Part shown: positions 24,535-32,845 of the stretch, one piece after another | Layout: every line of letters starts with the position of its first letter | Numbering within the stretch: position 1 is the stretch's first letter | Assembly (NCBI GenBank): GCA_023386965.1 | Contig: JAEWIR010000046.1 | Span: 1 to 64,000, forward strand | DNA: 64,000 bases | From: Bacteroidota bacterium | GTDB lineage: Bacteria; Bacteroidota; Bacteroidia; Flavobacteriales; Weeksellaceae | Reading direction: 5' to 3' | Program-made: the position numbers and the translations under genes | Notes under the pieces: generated by a model | Database searches by the model: none | Told to the model about the DNA's origin: nothing | Seen by the model: the letters and a program-made list of their open reading frames with translations, nothing else

Positions 24535-25554
24535 TTAGATTATATTTACTTCTCTTTCTAGCTCAATACCAAATTTCTCTTTCACCGAATCAATGATCAT
24601 AGCAGAAAAATCAAAAATTTCCTGTCCAGATGCCTTGCCGGTTTTATTGACAATCACCAGGGCCTGCAAATCATGACAGGCCACATTGCCAATTTGTTTT
24701 CCTTTCCAGCCACACTGCTCTATCAACCAGCCGGCCGGCACTTTTATCAGGTCGCCAGCAGGATAAGACGGTAAATCCGGGTAGAGTTGCTGTAACTTAG
24801 CAAAGTGTTCTGCGGTTATAACCGGATTTTTAAAAAAACTGCCGGCATTTCCAAGTACTGCAGGATCGGGCAATTTACTTTTGCGGATACTGATGACAGC
24901 AGCAGCGATGTCCTGAACAGTAGGATTGAGTGTTCCCATTTTTTCAAGTTCCGACTGAATGGCTCCGTATCCGGCCTTGATGACATGGTTTCTTCTGCTT
25001 AGTTTAAAAGTGACTTCCAGGATAACGTATTTTCCTTTGCCTTCCTGCTTGAATATAGAATCGCGGTATCCAAACCTGCATTTTTCATGGTTGAATTCCT
25101 CAGTTGCCAGGGTCTCAAGGTCTAAAACAAGGCAACTTACAAAAGTATCTTTGATTTCCGTGCCGTAAGCACCGATGTTCTGCATAGGAGAAGTTCCTAC
25201 GTTGCCGGGAATCAGCGACAGGTTTTCCAAGCCACCATAATCTTTCTGAAGGCAGTATTCAACAAGGGAATGCCAGTTTTCTCCAGCCCGGGCTTTAACC
25301 AGGACCTTATCTTCACTGAGAATAATTTCTTCTATACCCTTAAAGTTAATCTGTATGGCAATACCTTCAAAATCTTTTGTGAAAAGCACATTGGAACCGC
25401 CACCGAGCATAAGTGTTGGCAGATTACTGCTTTTCGCAAAATCCAATGCAGCTATTAAATCCTGCAGGGTAGCAACCACTGCGAAGTATCGTGCGGAAAC
25501 ATCGACCCCAAAAGTGTTGTGTTCTTTTAGGGAATGATTTTCAAATAAGATCAT
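24535..25554 (-). CDS. murB: UDP-N-acetylenolpyruvoylglucosamine reductase MurB
   Basis: A 339-residue FAD enzyme that reduces UDP-GlcNAc-enolpyruvate with NADPH to UDP-MurNAc in peptidoglycan synthesis. It starts with the family's Asn-Thr-Phe-Gly-Val-Asp segment, has the FAD-binding Leu-Gly-Gly-Gly-Ser-Asn-Val-Leu motif (about residues 50-57), the Pro-Gly-x-Val-Gly-x-x-Pro-x-Gln-Asn-Ile-Gly-Ala-Tyr-Gly motif and the Gly-Ser-Phe-Phe-Lys-Asn-Pro motif with the proton-donor serine. The length and the tyrosine-containing insert fit type I MurB (E. coli-like). It lies 26 bases after the aminotransferase gene on the same strand, so the two are likely one operon. Confidence 0.96.
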   Translation of the reverse strand: MILFENHSLKEHNTFGVDVSARYFAVVATLQDLIAALDFAKSSNLPTLMLGGGSNVLFTKDFEGIAIQINFKGIEEIILSEDKVLVKARAGENWHSLVEYCLQKDYGGLENLSLIPGNVGTSPMQNIGAYGTEIKDTFVSCLVLDLETLATEEFNHEKCRFGYRDSIFKQEGKGKYVILEVTFKLSRRNHVIKAGYGAIQSELEKMGTLNPTVQDIAAAVISIRKSKLPDPAVLGNAGSFFKNPVITAEHFAKLQQLYPDLPSYPAGDLIKVPAGWLIEQCGWKGKQIGNVACHDLQALVIVNKTGKASGQEIFDFSAMIIDSVKEKFGIELEREVNII

Positions 25555-25580
25555 ACTGTTGGGGAAGTAAATGGCGGTAC

Positions 25581-26786
25581 CTAAAGGCTGAATTCCTCCC
25601 GGTATTTTTGAAGTGCATCGTTCAGGAGCTCTACACTGCGGCGTAAATCTTCTTCTTTCAGTACGTAGGCAATACGAACCTGTTTTTTGCCCAGTTCCGG
25701 ATCACTGTAGAAACCACCTGCGGGTGCAACCATTACGGTTTCGTTGTTACTGGAATAATGTTCCAGCAACCACTGAGCGAATTTTTCTGAATCATCCACA
25801 GGAAGTTCGGCCACACAGTAAAATGCCCCTTTGGGCTTCGGGCAGATTACACCCGGGATTCCGTTCAATAAATCCACAAGGACGTTTCTCCTGTGGGTAT
25901 ATTCACTGCGGACCTGCATGATATAAGCAGCATCATCTCTATGTGCGGCGGTAGCCGCGATCTGACCCAAAAGAACAGGCGAAAGCCTGGCCTGAGCAAA
26001 CAGCATGGCTGCATCGTGGATAGTTTTGGAACGGGTGATCATGCAGCCGATCCGGGCGCCACACATGGAATAACGCTTGGACTCGGAATCGATGATGATA
26101 CAGTTTTCAGCTAATTCAGGAAAATCGAACATTGAGATTTGCTGCTTGCCGTCATAAACATATTCGCGATAAACTTCATCAGAAATAATAACGATGTCAT
26201 GCTTCAGCGCAATATCTGCCAGTTGCTGCAACTCTTCGCGGGTATACAGGTAGCCGGTAGGGTTGCCGGGGTTGCAGATGATGATTGCACGTGTCTTTGG
26301 AGTAATCTTCTTTTCAAATTCCTCAATTGGAGGAAGTGCAAATCCGGTATCAATGGTGGATGGGATAGCTACCACCTTAATGTTGAAAGTGCTGGTGAAA
26401 CCGTTATAATTGGCGTAATACGGTTCGGGAATAATTACCTCATCGCCATCGTCGCAAAGTGTGGACAGGGCAAAGTTTAAAGCCTCGGAGCCACCGTTAG
26501 TCACAATAAAATTATCTGTGGTTAGGTCTGTAAATCCTAAAGAATGATAATAATCCTTAAGCGCTGTCCGGTACTCCAGATTGCCTTCAGACAGGGCGTA
26601 TTCCAGGACCTTAAGGTCAATATTTTTCAGTGCGTCTATTGCACTTTGGGGGGTGTCAATATCCGGCTGACCAATATTGAGGTGATATACCTTTATTCCT
26701 TTCTGCTTGGCCAGCAGGGCGTAAGGAACGAGTTTTCTAACTGGTGAAGCGGGCATTTCCGCAGCTCTGGTGGATATCTTAGGCAT
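25581..26786 (-). CDS. Pyridoxal phosphate-dependent aminotransferase, class I
   Basis: A 401-residue fold-type I aminotransferase, probably acting on aspartate or aromatic amino acids. Visible motifs are Asn-Ile-Gly-Gln-Pro-Asp at the N-terminus, Asn-Gly-Gly-Ser-Glu-Ala (cofactor phosphate), Cys-Asn-Pro-Gly-Asn-Pro-Thr-Gly, Ser-Asp-Glu-Val-Tyr-Arg-Glu and Ser-Glu-Ser-Lys-Arg-Tyr-Ser with the Schiff-base lysine. The substrate cannot be fixed from sequence. A TACTTTTG box lies upstream; murB follows in the same transcript. Confidence 0.94.
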   Translation of the reverse strand: MPKISTRAAEMPASPVRKLVPYALLAKQKGIKVYHLNIGQPDIDTPQSAIDALKNIDLKVLEYALSEGNLEYRTALKDYYHSLGFTDLTTDNFIVTNGGSEALNFALSTLCDDGDEVIIPEPYYANYNGFTSTFNIKVVAIPSTIDTGFALPPIEEFEKKITPKTRAIIICNPGNPTGYLYTREELQQLADIALKHDIVIISDEVYREYVYDGKQQISMFDFPELAENCIIIDSESKRYSMCGARIGCMITRSKTIHDAAMLFAQARLSPVLLGQIAATAAHRDDAAYIMQVRSEYTHRRNVLVDLLNGIPGVICPKPKGAFYCVAELPVDDSEKFAQWLLEHYSSNNETVMVAPAGGFYSDPELGKKQVRIAYVLKEEDLRRSVELLNDALQKYREEFSL

Positions 26787-26802
26787 TGATTCAGATTTTT
26801 TA

Positions 26803-26810
26803 CAAAAGTA
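26803..26810 (-). promoter_or_regulatory. -7 box of the aminotransferase-murB unit
   Basis: Minus-strand TACTTTTG, 16 bases before the ATG at 26786. Confidence 0.55.
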
Positions 26811-26886
26811 GGAAATTTTCCGCTCCCCCGCTTTGGCAGCCGGCGCATTAAATGGGTGAAACTGCAGTTTGCAAGTTTGAATTTAA

Positions 26887-26894
26887 TAATTTTG
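26887..26894 (+). promoter_or_regulatory. -7 box of the phosphoesterase gene (leaderless geometry)
   Basis: TAATTTTG ends four bases before the GTG start codon, so the transcript would begin at or near the start codon. A TTG at 26869-26871 is only 15 bases upstream, shorter than usual. Confidence 0.55.
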
Positions 26895-26898
26895 CAGG

Positions 26899-27393
26899 GT
26901 GAAGAAAATTTTACTGCTGTCGGATACCCATTCATATATAGATCAGCGTATCCTGGATTATGCCGGTGAAGCCGATGAGGTATGGCACTGCGGAGACTTT
27001 GGCAGTTTGGATGTACTAACAGCACTGGAGGGCCTGAAGCCGCTGCGGGGCGTATACGGTAATATAGACGGAGAACCAATCCGAAAATGTGTTCCGGAAG
27101 TAAAACGGTTTAACTGTGAGGGCGTTGAAGTGATGATGATTCACATTGGAGGTTATCCCGGAAAGTATTCGCCGCTGGCGAAAAAAGAAATCAGTATTAA
27201 GACTCCCAAACTTTTTATTTCCGGGCATTCGCATATATTGAAAGCCATGTTTGACAGGCAAAATCAGCTTCTTCACCTTAACCCCGGCGCATGCGGCACG
27301 CAAGGCTGGCATAAAATGCGTACGATGATGCGATTTGAGGTGTGCAGCGGAACTATAGATAAACTGGAAATCATTGAACTCGGACCAAAATGA
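26899..27393 (+). CDS. YfcE/MJ0936-type metallophosphoesterase
   Basis: A 164-residue calcineurin-like phosphodiesterase. The metal-binding motifs are all present: Ser-Asp-Thr-His (about residues 8-11), Cys-Gly-Asp-Phe-Gly near 33, Gly-Asn-Ile-Asp near 55, a His-Ile-Gly-Gly-Tyr-Pro-Gly segment, Ser-Gly-His-Ser-His and a final Asn-Pro-Gly-Ala. The start is GTG, giving the expected Val/Met-Lys-Lys-Ile-Leu-Leu-Leu-Ser N-terminus. It overlaps the next gene by four bases (ATGA), so the two are co-translated. The physiological substrate is unknown; in-vitro activity on cyclic dinucleotides or bis-phosphate esters is known for relatives. Confidence 0.94.
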   Translation: MKKILLLSDTHSYIDQRILDYAGEADEVWHCGDFGSLDVLTALEGLKPLRGVYGNIDGEPIRKCVPEVKRFNCEGVEVMMIHIGGYPGKYSPLAKKEISIKTPKLFISGHSHILKAMFDRQNQLLHLNPGACGTQGWHKMRTMMRFEVCSGTIDKLEIIELGPK

Positions 27394-27884
27394 AAATAGG
27401 TGACCATGTTTCCGTGCTGGACGACGATCTGGCAGGCACAATAACTTCAGTACATGGCGAAACTGTGGTTTTCCGGGACACGCACGGATTTACTCATCAG
27501 TACCTGAAAAGTCAGCTGGTTCTGCAGAATCCTTCTATCTATGAAGATTTAAAAGTGGAATTAAAAAAGGAAATGCCAAAGAAATCATCAAAAAAACATA
27601 ATAAGAAACCCCTGATACTGGATCTGCATTTTGACAACATTGTGAAAGATACATCACGCTACAGCAGCTTTGAAAGATTGTTTATGCAAAGGGAAAAACT
27701 GATTGAAACACTGGATTTCTGCCGCAAAAACCATCTGAAAAACCTTGAGGTCATACACGGAATAGGTGACGGCGTACTACAGCAAATGGTGCATGATGTG
27801 CTGAGCGCACAGACAGGACTGGAATATTACAATAATGCCATCCTCCATCATGAGTCCGGCTCCGTGACGGTAAAATTTGACTGA
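27390..27884 (+). CDS. Smr domain protein
   Basis: A 164-residue protein with an N-terminal KOW/SH3-like strand set (Ile-Gly-Asp-His-Val-Ser-Val-Leu, about residues 3-45), a lysine-rich linker, and a C-terminal Smr domain (about 75-164). The Smr domain shows the Leu-Asp-Leu-His start and the Ile-His-Gly-Ile-Gly-Asp-Gly motif. Smr domains occur in MutS2 and in small stand-alone proteins and have nicking or RNA-cleaving activity in some members. It shares an ATGA overlap with the phosphoesterase gene and ends one base before a convergent gene. Confidence 0.92.
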   Translation: MKIGDHVSVLDDDLAGTITSVHGETVVFRDTHGFTHQYLKSQLVLQNPSIYEDLKVELKKEMPKKSSKKHNKKPLILDLHFDNIVKDTSRYSSFERLFMQREKLIETLDFCRKNHLKNLEVIHGIGDGVLQQMVHDVLSAQTGLEYYNNAILHHESGSVTVKFD

Positions 27885-27885
27885 A

Positions 27886-28197
27886 TTACTCCAGGGGAAT
27901 CAAACTGAATTTTGATGCCACAAACACACTTCCTGTTATTTCTCCCGAAACTTTGGCTTTCCTGACTTTATTGCAGAACCCATCGGCTGCGTGAGCATCG
28001 CCATCGTCATTGATTCCGGTACCGGCAACTGTGTATACCTTGCCGTCTATCTTAACTGATAGCACACAGCCTTTATCGGTTTTCTGTTTGAACTGACACA
28101 TTCCGCATGATGCGGGCACTATGCGGTCCTGAATTTTTTTCTGAGCAAATACAAGTGAACTAAGAAATAACAGTAATATGAACGCAGCCTTTTTCAT
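27886..28197 (-). CDS. Secreted small cysteine-rich protein (DUF6370-like)
   Basis: A 103-residue protein with a signal peptide (Lys-Lys, hydrophobic core, Phe-Ala-Gln at 17-19) and a compact mature domain. The cysteines lie in Ala-Ser-Cys-Gly-Met-Cys, Lys-Gly-Cys and Gly-Phe-Cys contexts, plus a Gly-Asp-Ala-His-Ala-Ala-Asp-Gly segment that could bind metal. The pattern resembles DUF6370; that name is from memory. No function is known. It is convergent with the Smr gene, with a one-base gap. Confidence 0.85.
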   Translation of the reverse strand: MKKAAFILLLFLSSLVFAQKKIQDRIVPASCGMCQFKQKTDKGCVLSVKIDGKVYTVAGTGINDDGDAHAADGFCNKVRKAKVSGEITGSVFVASKFSLIPLE

Positions 28198-28282
28198 CGT
28201 TAAATGTTTATTTACCAGATGCTAAGTTAACAAATATCCTGTAATAAAACAGGCCTCACTTCCGAAGCCGGGAATTATTTAA

Positions 28283-28290
28283 TAAATTTG
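28283..28290 (+). promoter_or_regulatory. -7 box of the DUF3822-rsmD unit
   Basis: TAAATTTG, 11 bases before the ATG at 28302; the leader would be very short. Confidence 0.55.
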
Positions 28291-28301
28291 TCCACTTCAA
28301 G

Positions 28302-29018
28302 ATGGAAAAATTAAATTTACTTTTCACCCGCGACGGGCTTTTCTACCAGATTCTCCGTAACAAAAGCGTCCTTTCTGAATCGTCTTTCTTCGTGAATGAG
28401 GAAATGCCGCAAGTTTCCATCAGTGAAAAACTGGCGGAAATTTTAGAGAGGAAGTACGCTTCTGTCACTGTACTTTCGGCACTTAATCACTTTTCGCTGA
28501 TGCCGGAAGGATTTGACCGCCATGATCTTGGGCTGGACCTTATTTCATATAATTCACCCGTAGAGAAGGAGGCGGAGGAGTTGATGCTGAGCGTAAACAA
28601 AAAGTTTAAAGTGCAGTTCTACTATACTTTTCCCAAAGATTTGTACACGCAGATCAAGCAGACCCATATACCGGCACAGTTTAATTTTTCCGGAGAGAAG
28701 TTCCTGAATACGCTCACCCCGAAGGGCGGCAAGGAAATTCATATCAACCTTTACAACAATCAGTGTGAATTTTTTGCGCTGGAAAGCCGAAAGGTGATTC
28801 TTTATAATAACCTCGATGTGAACTCTGAAGTGGATTTTCTTTACTTTATCATGTTTAGCCTAAGTAAGATTGGTTTCGGTCTGGGCGAGACGCGGTTCTT
28901 TGTTTACGGGGAAACATCGGAAAACGAAACCTTTATATCCGAACTTCAGAAATTTGTAAGGAACCTGAAGATCGTGTTTGATAACCTTCCAAAACGCAGA
29001 TTTCTGGTTAATTCCTAA
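28302..29018 (+). CDS. DUF3822 family protein
   Basis: A 238-residue cytoplasmic protein with the actin-like strand pattern of the Bacteroidetes-specific DUF3822 family, which is regularly found next to rsmD. It has no signal peptide or membrane helix. Characteristic stretches are the Glu-Phe-Phe-Ala-Leu-Glu-Ser strand and the Leu-Tyr-Asn-Asn-Leu/Phe-Leu-Tyr-Phe segments in the C-terminal half. No biochemical role is established. It precedes rsmD by 27 bases and very likely shares its transcript. Confidence 0.9.
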   Translation: MEKLNLLFTRDGLFYQILRNKSVLSESSFFVNEEMPQVSISEKLAEILERKYASVTVLSALNHFSLMPEGFDRHDLGLDLISYNSPVEKEAEELMLSVNKKFKVQFYYTFPKDLYTQIKQTHIPAQFNFSGEKFLNTLTPKGGKEIHINLYNNQCEFFALESRKVILYNNLDVNSEVDFLYFIMFSLSKIGFGLGETRFFVYGETSENETFISELQKFVRNLKIVFDNLPKRRFLVNS

Positions 29019-29045
29019 TGCGCTGCGGATCCTAAAAAACGAAAT

Positions 29046-29630
29046 ATGTTCAGAATCATAGCGGGAAAGTGGAAAGCCAAGAGGATCTCGGCACCCAAAA
29101 ATTTTGATGTCCGGCCCACCACGGATTTTGCCAAGGAAGCTCTTTTCAGCATGCTTGAAAACCGTTTTGACCTGTCCTACGTGTCCGCACTCGATCTTTT
29201 TGCAGGTATAGGTTCCATTTCCCTGGAGTTGGCCTCACGTGGATGCCAGGATGTGACGGCTGTGGAAATGAATGCAAAGCATGCCGGATTTATTAACAGT
29301 ACAGCGGCAGAACTGGAAATGCAGCTCCAGATTAATGTACAGCGGGGAGATTCCTTCGACTGGCTGAAAAAAAACCGCAACCGGAAGCAGTATGACCTGA
29401 TCTTTGCGGACCCGCCATTCAATATGGACGAGAGGAAGTATTCGGAATTAATTTCCCTGGTACTGAACAACAATTATCTGAAGGAAAACGGCGTCTTCGT
29501 GCTGGAGCATCCCGCAAAGAATGTTCCCGTTCATGAGAATATCACAGACACCAGAAAGTACGGAAATTTAAGTTTTTCCTTTATTACCCCCAACCCGCCG
29601 GTATCCGGTCAGATGGATTCGGGTTCGTAG
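29046..29630 (+). CDS. rsmD: 16S rRNA m2G966 methyltransferase RsmD
   Basis: A 194-residue Rossmann-fold methyltransferase that makes m2G966 in 16S rRNA during 30S assembly. It begins with the family's Arg-Ile-Ile-Ala-Gly-Lys-Trp-Lys segment and Arg-Pro-Thr-Thr-Asp (about residues 27-31). It has the SAM motif Asp-Leu-Phe-Ala-Gly-Ile-Gly-Ser (about 58-65) and the catalytic Asp-Pro-Pro-Phe tetrapeptide (about 125-128). The last 22 bases overlap the 3' end of the convergent sixA-like gene. Confidence 0.95.
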   Translation: MFRIIAGKWKAKRISAPKNFDVRPTTDFAKEALFSMLENRFDLSYVSALDLFAGIGSISLELASRGCQDVTAVEMNAKHAGFINSTAAELEMQLQINVQRGDSFDWLKKNRNRKQYDLIFADPPFNMDERKYSELISLVLNNNYLKENGVFVLEHPAKNVPVHENITDTRKYGNLSFSFITPNPPVSGQMDSGS

Positions 29631-30085
29631 AAGAAGATCAGTTTTTTATCGGCAGCCTCAAAATCCAGCCAGGAACTGCAGTTCACCTCAAAACCGGCTA
29701 CGCCACATGTAGGAAAGAGAAATACATCTTCCGTCATGGTATTGGCAAAGTTGGAGATGCCATTGTTATGTGAAAATAAAGCCACAGAGCCCACCTCATT
29801 GTCAAGGTCGTAGAGTACGGACATAATATTCCTCTCCGAGGGCTGGTACAGTTTTTCGTCTGTCAGGAATTCTTTACAGTAGGTTTCGCCAAAAATTTCG
29901 CAGGTACTTTTTGCCCGCAAGGCCGGACTTGTAATTAACTGCTCAATATCAATAGCCTTACTTTTAAGGTAATGGGCCATCTTTTGGGCATCTGTATGAC
30001 CGCGGGTAGCCAGCGGACGGTTAAAATCGTCGGTGTTTTCAGGCCAGTCGCTTTTTGCATGCCGAACAAGTATCAGTTTTTTCAT
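29609..30085 (-). CDS. SixA-like histidine phosphatase
   Basis: A 158-residue protein of the phosphoglycerate mutase-like branch 1 phosphatases. It has the Leu-Val-Arg-His-Ala-Lys-Ser motif with the catalytic histidine at residue 9, the Arg-Pro-Leu segment near 23 and a second histidine in Phe-Ser-His-Asn-Asn near 105. E. coli SixA dephosphorylates histidine on phosphotransfer proteins; whether this homologue does is unknown. It is convergent with rsmD and overlaps it by 22 bases. Confidence 0.92.
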   Translation of the reverse strand: MKKLILVRHAKSDWPENTDDFNRPLATRGHTDAQKMAHYLKSKAIDIEQLITSPALRAKSTCEIFGETYCKEFLTDEKLYQPSERNIMSVLYDLDNEVGSVALFSHNNGISNFANTMTEDVFLFPTCGVAGFEVNCSSWLDFEAADKKLIFFYEPESI

Positions 30086-30180
30086 TTAATGTGTTGATTT
30101 GGAGTACTAAAATTATAAATAATTTTTCATAATACATTTTGTATACTTAAATTGGACCGCCCTGAACCACATAAAATTAG

Positions 30181-30188
30181 TAAATTTG
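30181..30188 (+). promoter_or_regulatory. -7 box of ruvX (leaderless geometry)
   Basis: TAAATTTG ends five bases before the ATG at 30194, predicting a leaderless or nearly leaderless mRNA. Confidence 0.55.
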
Positions 30189-30193
30189 CGCCC

Positions 30194-30610
30194 ATGGGAC
30201 AGATCATGGGAATTGATTACGGAAAGAAAAGAGTAGGCGTTGCTGTAACTGATGATATGCAGATTATTGCAAGCGGTCTGGAGACTGTGGAAAATGCCAG
30301 GCTTTTTGACTTCCTGAATAATTATTTCCAGACCTACAAGGTGGATGCGATAGTAGTGGGACTTCCTACCAATCTGCAGGGAGAACCTTCCGAGGTGGAA
30401 AAAGATATCCTGGCTTTCATTAAAGTCTTTGAAGCGAAATTTCCCGGAATTCCTGTTAATCGCATGGATGAGCGCTTCACCTCTAAACTTGCCTCGCTTT
30501 ATATTTCACAAAGTGGTAAAAGCAAGAAAAAAAGAGAGGATAAGGCCTTGATCGACAAAGTGAGTGCCACCATTATTTTACAGAATTATTTACAACAGAT
30601 ACAGAAATGA
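30194..30610 (+). CDS. ruvX: Putative pre-16S rRNA nuclease / Holliday junction resolvase YqgF
   Basis: A 138-residue RNase H-fold protein of the YqgF/RuvX family, required for 5' processing of 16S rRNA in E. coli. The N-terminal Met-Gly-Ile-Asp-Tyr-Gly-Lys-Lys-Arg-Val-Gly motif holds the first catalytic aspartate. Val-Val-Gly-Leu-Pro and Asp-Glu-Arg-Phe-Thr-Ser follow, and a late aspartate lies in the Lys-Val-Ser-Ala segment. The frame is open 14 codons further upstream, but the ATG at 30194 fits the family and follows a -7 box. It overlaps def by four bases (ATGA). Confidence 0.94.
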   Translation: MGQIMGIDYGKKRVGVAVTDDMQIIASGLETVENARLFDFLNNYFQTYKVDAIVVGLPTNLQGEPSEVEKDILAFIKVFEAKFPGIPVNRMDERFTSKLASLYISQSGKSKKKREDKALIDKVSATIILQNYLQQIQK

Positions 30611-31179
30611 TATTACCCATCCGTTCATTTGGAGATCCGGTCCTAAGAAAAAAAGGGCAGGATATTGATAAAGATTACCCCAATCTTAAGGAATTGATTG
30701 AGAATATGTATGAGACCATGTACAGTGCACACGGTATTGGTCTGGCTGCTCCGCAGATCGGGTTGGATATCCGTCTTTTCTGCGTAGATGTACGTCCACT
30801 GGCGGAAGATGAGGATTATGCAGATATTGCTGAGGAGCTGAAGAACTTCAGAAAAGTATTCATCAATGCCAGAATTCTGGAAGAAAGCGGACCAGAATGG
30901 AAGTTCAATGAAGGATGCCTTTCCATCCCGGATGTACGCGAAGATGTGAAGCGGCAGGAAACCATCCTTATCGAATATTTTGACGAGAATTTTGTAAAGC
31001 ATACCGAAACTTTTTCCGATATTCGTGCCCGGGTTATCCAGCACGAATATGATCATATTGAGGGTATTCTCTTCACGGACCATCTTTCTTCACTCAAGAA
31101 AAAACTGGTAAAGGGCAAGTTGTCCAGGATCATGCAGGGAGATGTAAATGTAGACTATAAGATGAGGTTTCCTAAGTAG
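30607..31179 (+). CDS. def: Peptide deformylase
   Basis: A 190-residue metalloenzyme that removes the formyl group from nascent proteins. All three motifs are intact: Gly-Ile-Gly-Leu-Ala-Ala-Pro-Gln (43-50), Glu-Gly-Cys-Leu-Ser with metal ligand Cys104, and Gln-His-Glu-Tyr-Asp-His with ligands His146 and His150 and catalytic Glu147. It overlaps ruvX by four bases and precedes DUF5606 on the same strand. The formyltransferase gene fmt is 700 bases downstream on the opposite strand. Confidence 0.97.
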   Translation: MILPIRSFGDPVLRKKGQDIDKDYPNLKELIENMYETMYSAHGIGLAAPQIGLDIRLFCVDVRPLAEDEDYADIAEELKNFRKVFINARILEESGPEWKFNEGCLSIPDVREDVKRQETILIEYFDENFVKHTETFSDIRARVIQHEYDHIEGILFTDHLSSLKKKLVKGKLSRIMQGDVNVDYKMRFPK

Positions 31180-31255
31180 GGCACCCACCTCTTTAATAAA
31201 GTATTAATGTCAATAGGTTGCGTAACCGCACGTAACTAAATTTTAAATAAAGACT

Positions 31256-31816
31256 ATGGAGTTAGAGAAAATTATTTCAATTTCCGGAAAACCGGGACTT
31301 TTTAAGCTGGTTTCACAACTGAAGAACGGCTTTATAATTGAGGATGTAAGTACCAAGAAGAAAGTAAGCATTGGTAACTCCAGCCAGGTAAGTCTGCTGG
31401 ACAATATTGCTATGTTTACCACGGACAGGGAAGTTCCGCTTTTTGAGGTTTTTGAAAATATTGCCACATCCAACGGCTATGCCGAAACCCTTTCACATAA
31501 GTCCGGTGAGGCTGAACTCAGAACGTTTATGCAAACAGCCCTTCCGGATTATGATAAGGACAGAGTCTACGTTTCCGATATCAAGAAGCTGGCACAGTGG
31601 TACAACATTCTTCATAAAGCAGGCTTTATCCATCAGGACAGCTTCAAAAGGTCCGAAGAAACCGGAACTGAGGCTAATGAAGAAAAAGTAGAGCTGAAAC
31701 CTGCTGAAAAGAAAGCTGCAACAGCAAAGGCCGAAAAGCCAAGTGGTCCAAAGGTAAAGGCCTCTACGTCAGCAGCTAAATCTGCCCCTAAAAGTACACA
31801 CAGAAAACAGGGATAA
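31256..31816 (+). CDS. DUF5606 domain protein
   Basis: A 186-residue protein whose N-terminal 140 residues match the conserved flavobacterial DUF5606 pattern, starting with Leu-Glu-Lys-Ile-Ile-Ser-Ile-Ser-Gly-Lys-Pro-Gly. The last 45 residues form a Lys/Ala/Pro/Ser-rich tail of low complexity. The family regularly sits after def and ruvX in Bacteroidetes, which hints at a role near translation or ribosome assembly, but no function is known. A bidirectional terminator follows. Confidence 0.9.
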   Translation: MELEKIISISGKPGLFKLVSQLKNGFIIEDVSTKKKVSIGNSSQVSLLDNIAMFTTDREVPLFEVFENIATSNGYAETLSHKSGEAELRTFMQTALPDYDKDRVYVSDIKKLAQWYNILHKAGFIHQDSFKRSEETGTEANEEKVELKPAEKKAATAKAEKPSGPKVKASTSAAKSAPKSTHRKQG

Positions 31817-31833
31817 TTCAATTTCCGTCTGCA

Positions 31834-31870
31834 TAAAAAAACCGGTGCCGAAATTCAGCAACGTTTTTTT
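31834..31870. terminator. Bidirectional terminator between DUF5606 and fmt
   Basis: An A-run, a GC-containing imperfect stem (GGTGC with GCAAC, one bulge and a G-T pair) and a T-run are arranged symmetrically, so it can act on both convergent genes. It overlaps the fmt stop region by two bases. Confidence 0.75.
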
Positions 31871-32819
31871 ATTGAATAAGTAAAATATTATCGTAAGATC
31901 CCAGGCCATTCAGGAAATCTTTAATTCCCATTCTTTTTTTACCTTCCAACTGTACTTCCGCCGGCAAATACCAACCTTCACCCGTCATAATCTTAAAGTT
32001 CTTTCGGTCCACATACAGATTAGCCGCTGGTTCCTGGCTGTCGGTGCTTTCTGTGCTGCCGGAAAAGATCTTAAAGGTCTTTTCTTCTCCGCCAATCTTC
32101 AGTTTCGTAAATGCGCAGGGGTAGGGAGAAAGTCCGCGGATAAAATTATGTACGGTCTGCGCGTCCTGTTGCCAGTTGATACGTGTATCTTCTTTGAAAA
32201 TTTTGAACGCATTTTTAACTTCTTTTTTTTCCTGCTGAGGTTGCTCTGTCAGGTTTCCTTCAGCTAGTCGGTCCATAGTCTGCACCACTAATTGAGCTCC
32301 TTCTTCCATCAAACGGTCATGCAGCGAACCGGCATTGTCCTCCGGGTTTATTTCCACCTCATGTTGCAGCAATATGTTGCCCTCGTCTATCTTTTCGTTG
32401 ATGAAAAATGTTGTAATACCGGTTTTTGTTTCACCGTTGATAATGGCATAATTGATGGGAGCTGCACCCCGGTAATCCGGCAATAATGAGGCATGCAGAT
32501 TGAAAGTGCCCAGTCTGGGCAGTTCAAAAAGGACCTTTGGCATCATCCGGAATGCCACCACTACGAAAACATCGGCGTCCAGTTTTCTCATCTGATCCAG
32601 AAACTCACTGTCCCGCAGTTTTTCGGGTTGAAAGACAGGAAACTGCTGTTGAGCAGCATATTTTTTTACGGCTGATTCGGTTATTTTCTGTCCGCGTCCA
32701 CTAGCTTTATCAGGCACGGTAACAACGCCCACGATCTTGTGCGAAGATTCATGGATGGCCTTAAGGCTGGCAGCTGCGAATTCAGGTGTCCCGAAAAAGA
32801 CGGCTCTTAATGATTTCAT
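31869..32819 (-). CDS. fmt: Methionyl-tRNA formyltransferase
   Basis: A 316-residue enzyme that formylates initiator Met-tRNA with 10-formyltetrahydrofolate. The N-terminal transferase domain shows Phe-Phe-Gly-Thr-Pro-Glu-Phe-Ala (about residues 8-15), Asn-Leu-His-Ala-Ser-Leu-Leu-Pro-Asp-Tyr-Arg-Gly-Ala-Ala-Pro-Ile with the catalytic Asn/His, and Thr-Gly-Ile-Thr-Thr-Phe. The C-terminal OB-like domain follows. It lies 26 bases after recQ on the same strand and is probably co-transcribed with it. Confidence 0.96.
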   Translation of the reverse strand: MKSLRAVFFGTPEFAAASLKAIHESSHKIVGVVTVPDKASGRGQKITESAVKKYAAQQQFPVFQPEKLRDSEFLDQMRKLDADVFVVVAFRMMPKVLFELPRLGTFNLHASLLPDYRGAAPINYAIINGETKTGITTFFINEKIDEGNILLQHEVEINPEDNAGSLHDRLMEEGAQLVVQTMDRLAEGNLTEQPQQEKKEVKNAFKIFKEDTRINWQQDAQTVHNFIRGLSPYPCAFTKLKIGGEEKTFKIFSGSTESTDSQEPAANLYVDRKNFKIMTGEGWYLPAEVQLEGKKRMGIKDFLNGLGSYDNILLIQ

Positions 32820-32845
32820 GATTTAGTAAAAAGTATAATTAAAAA

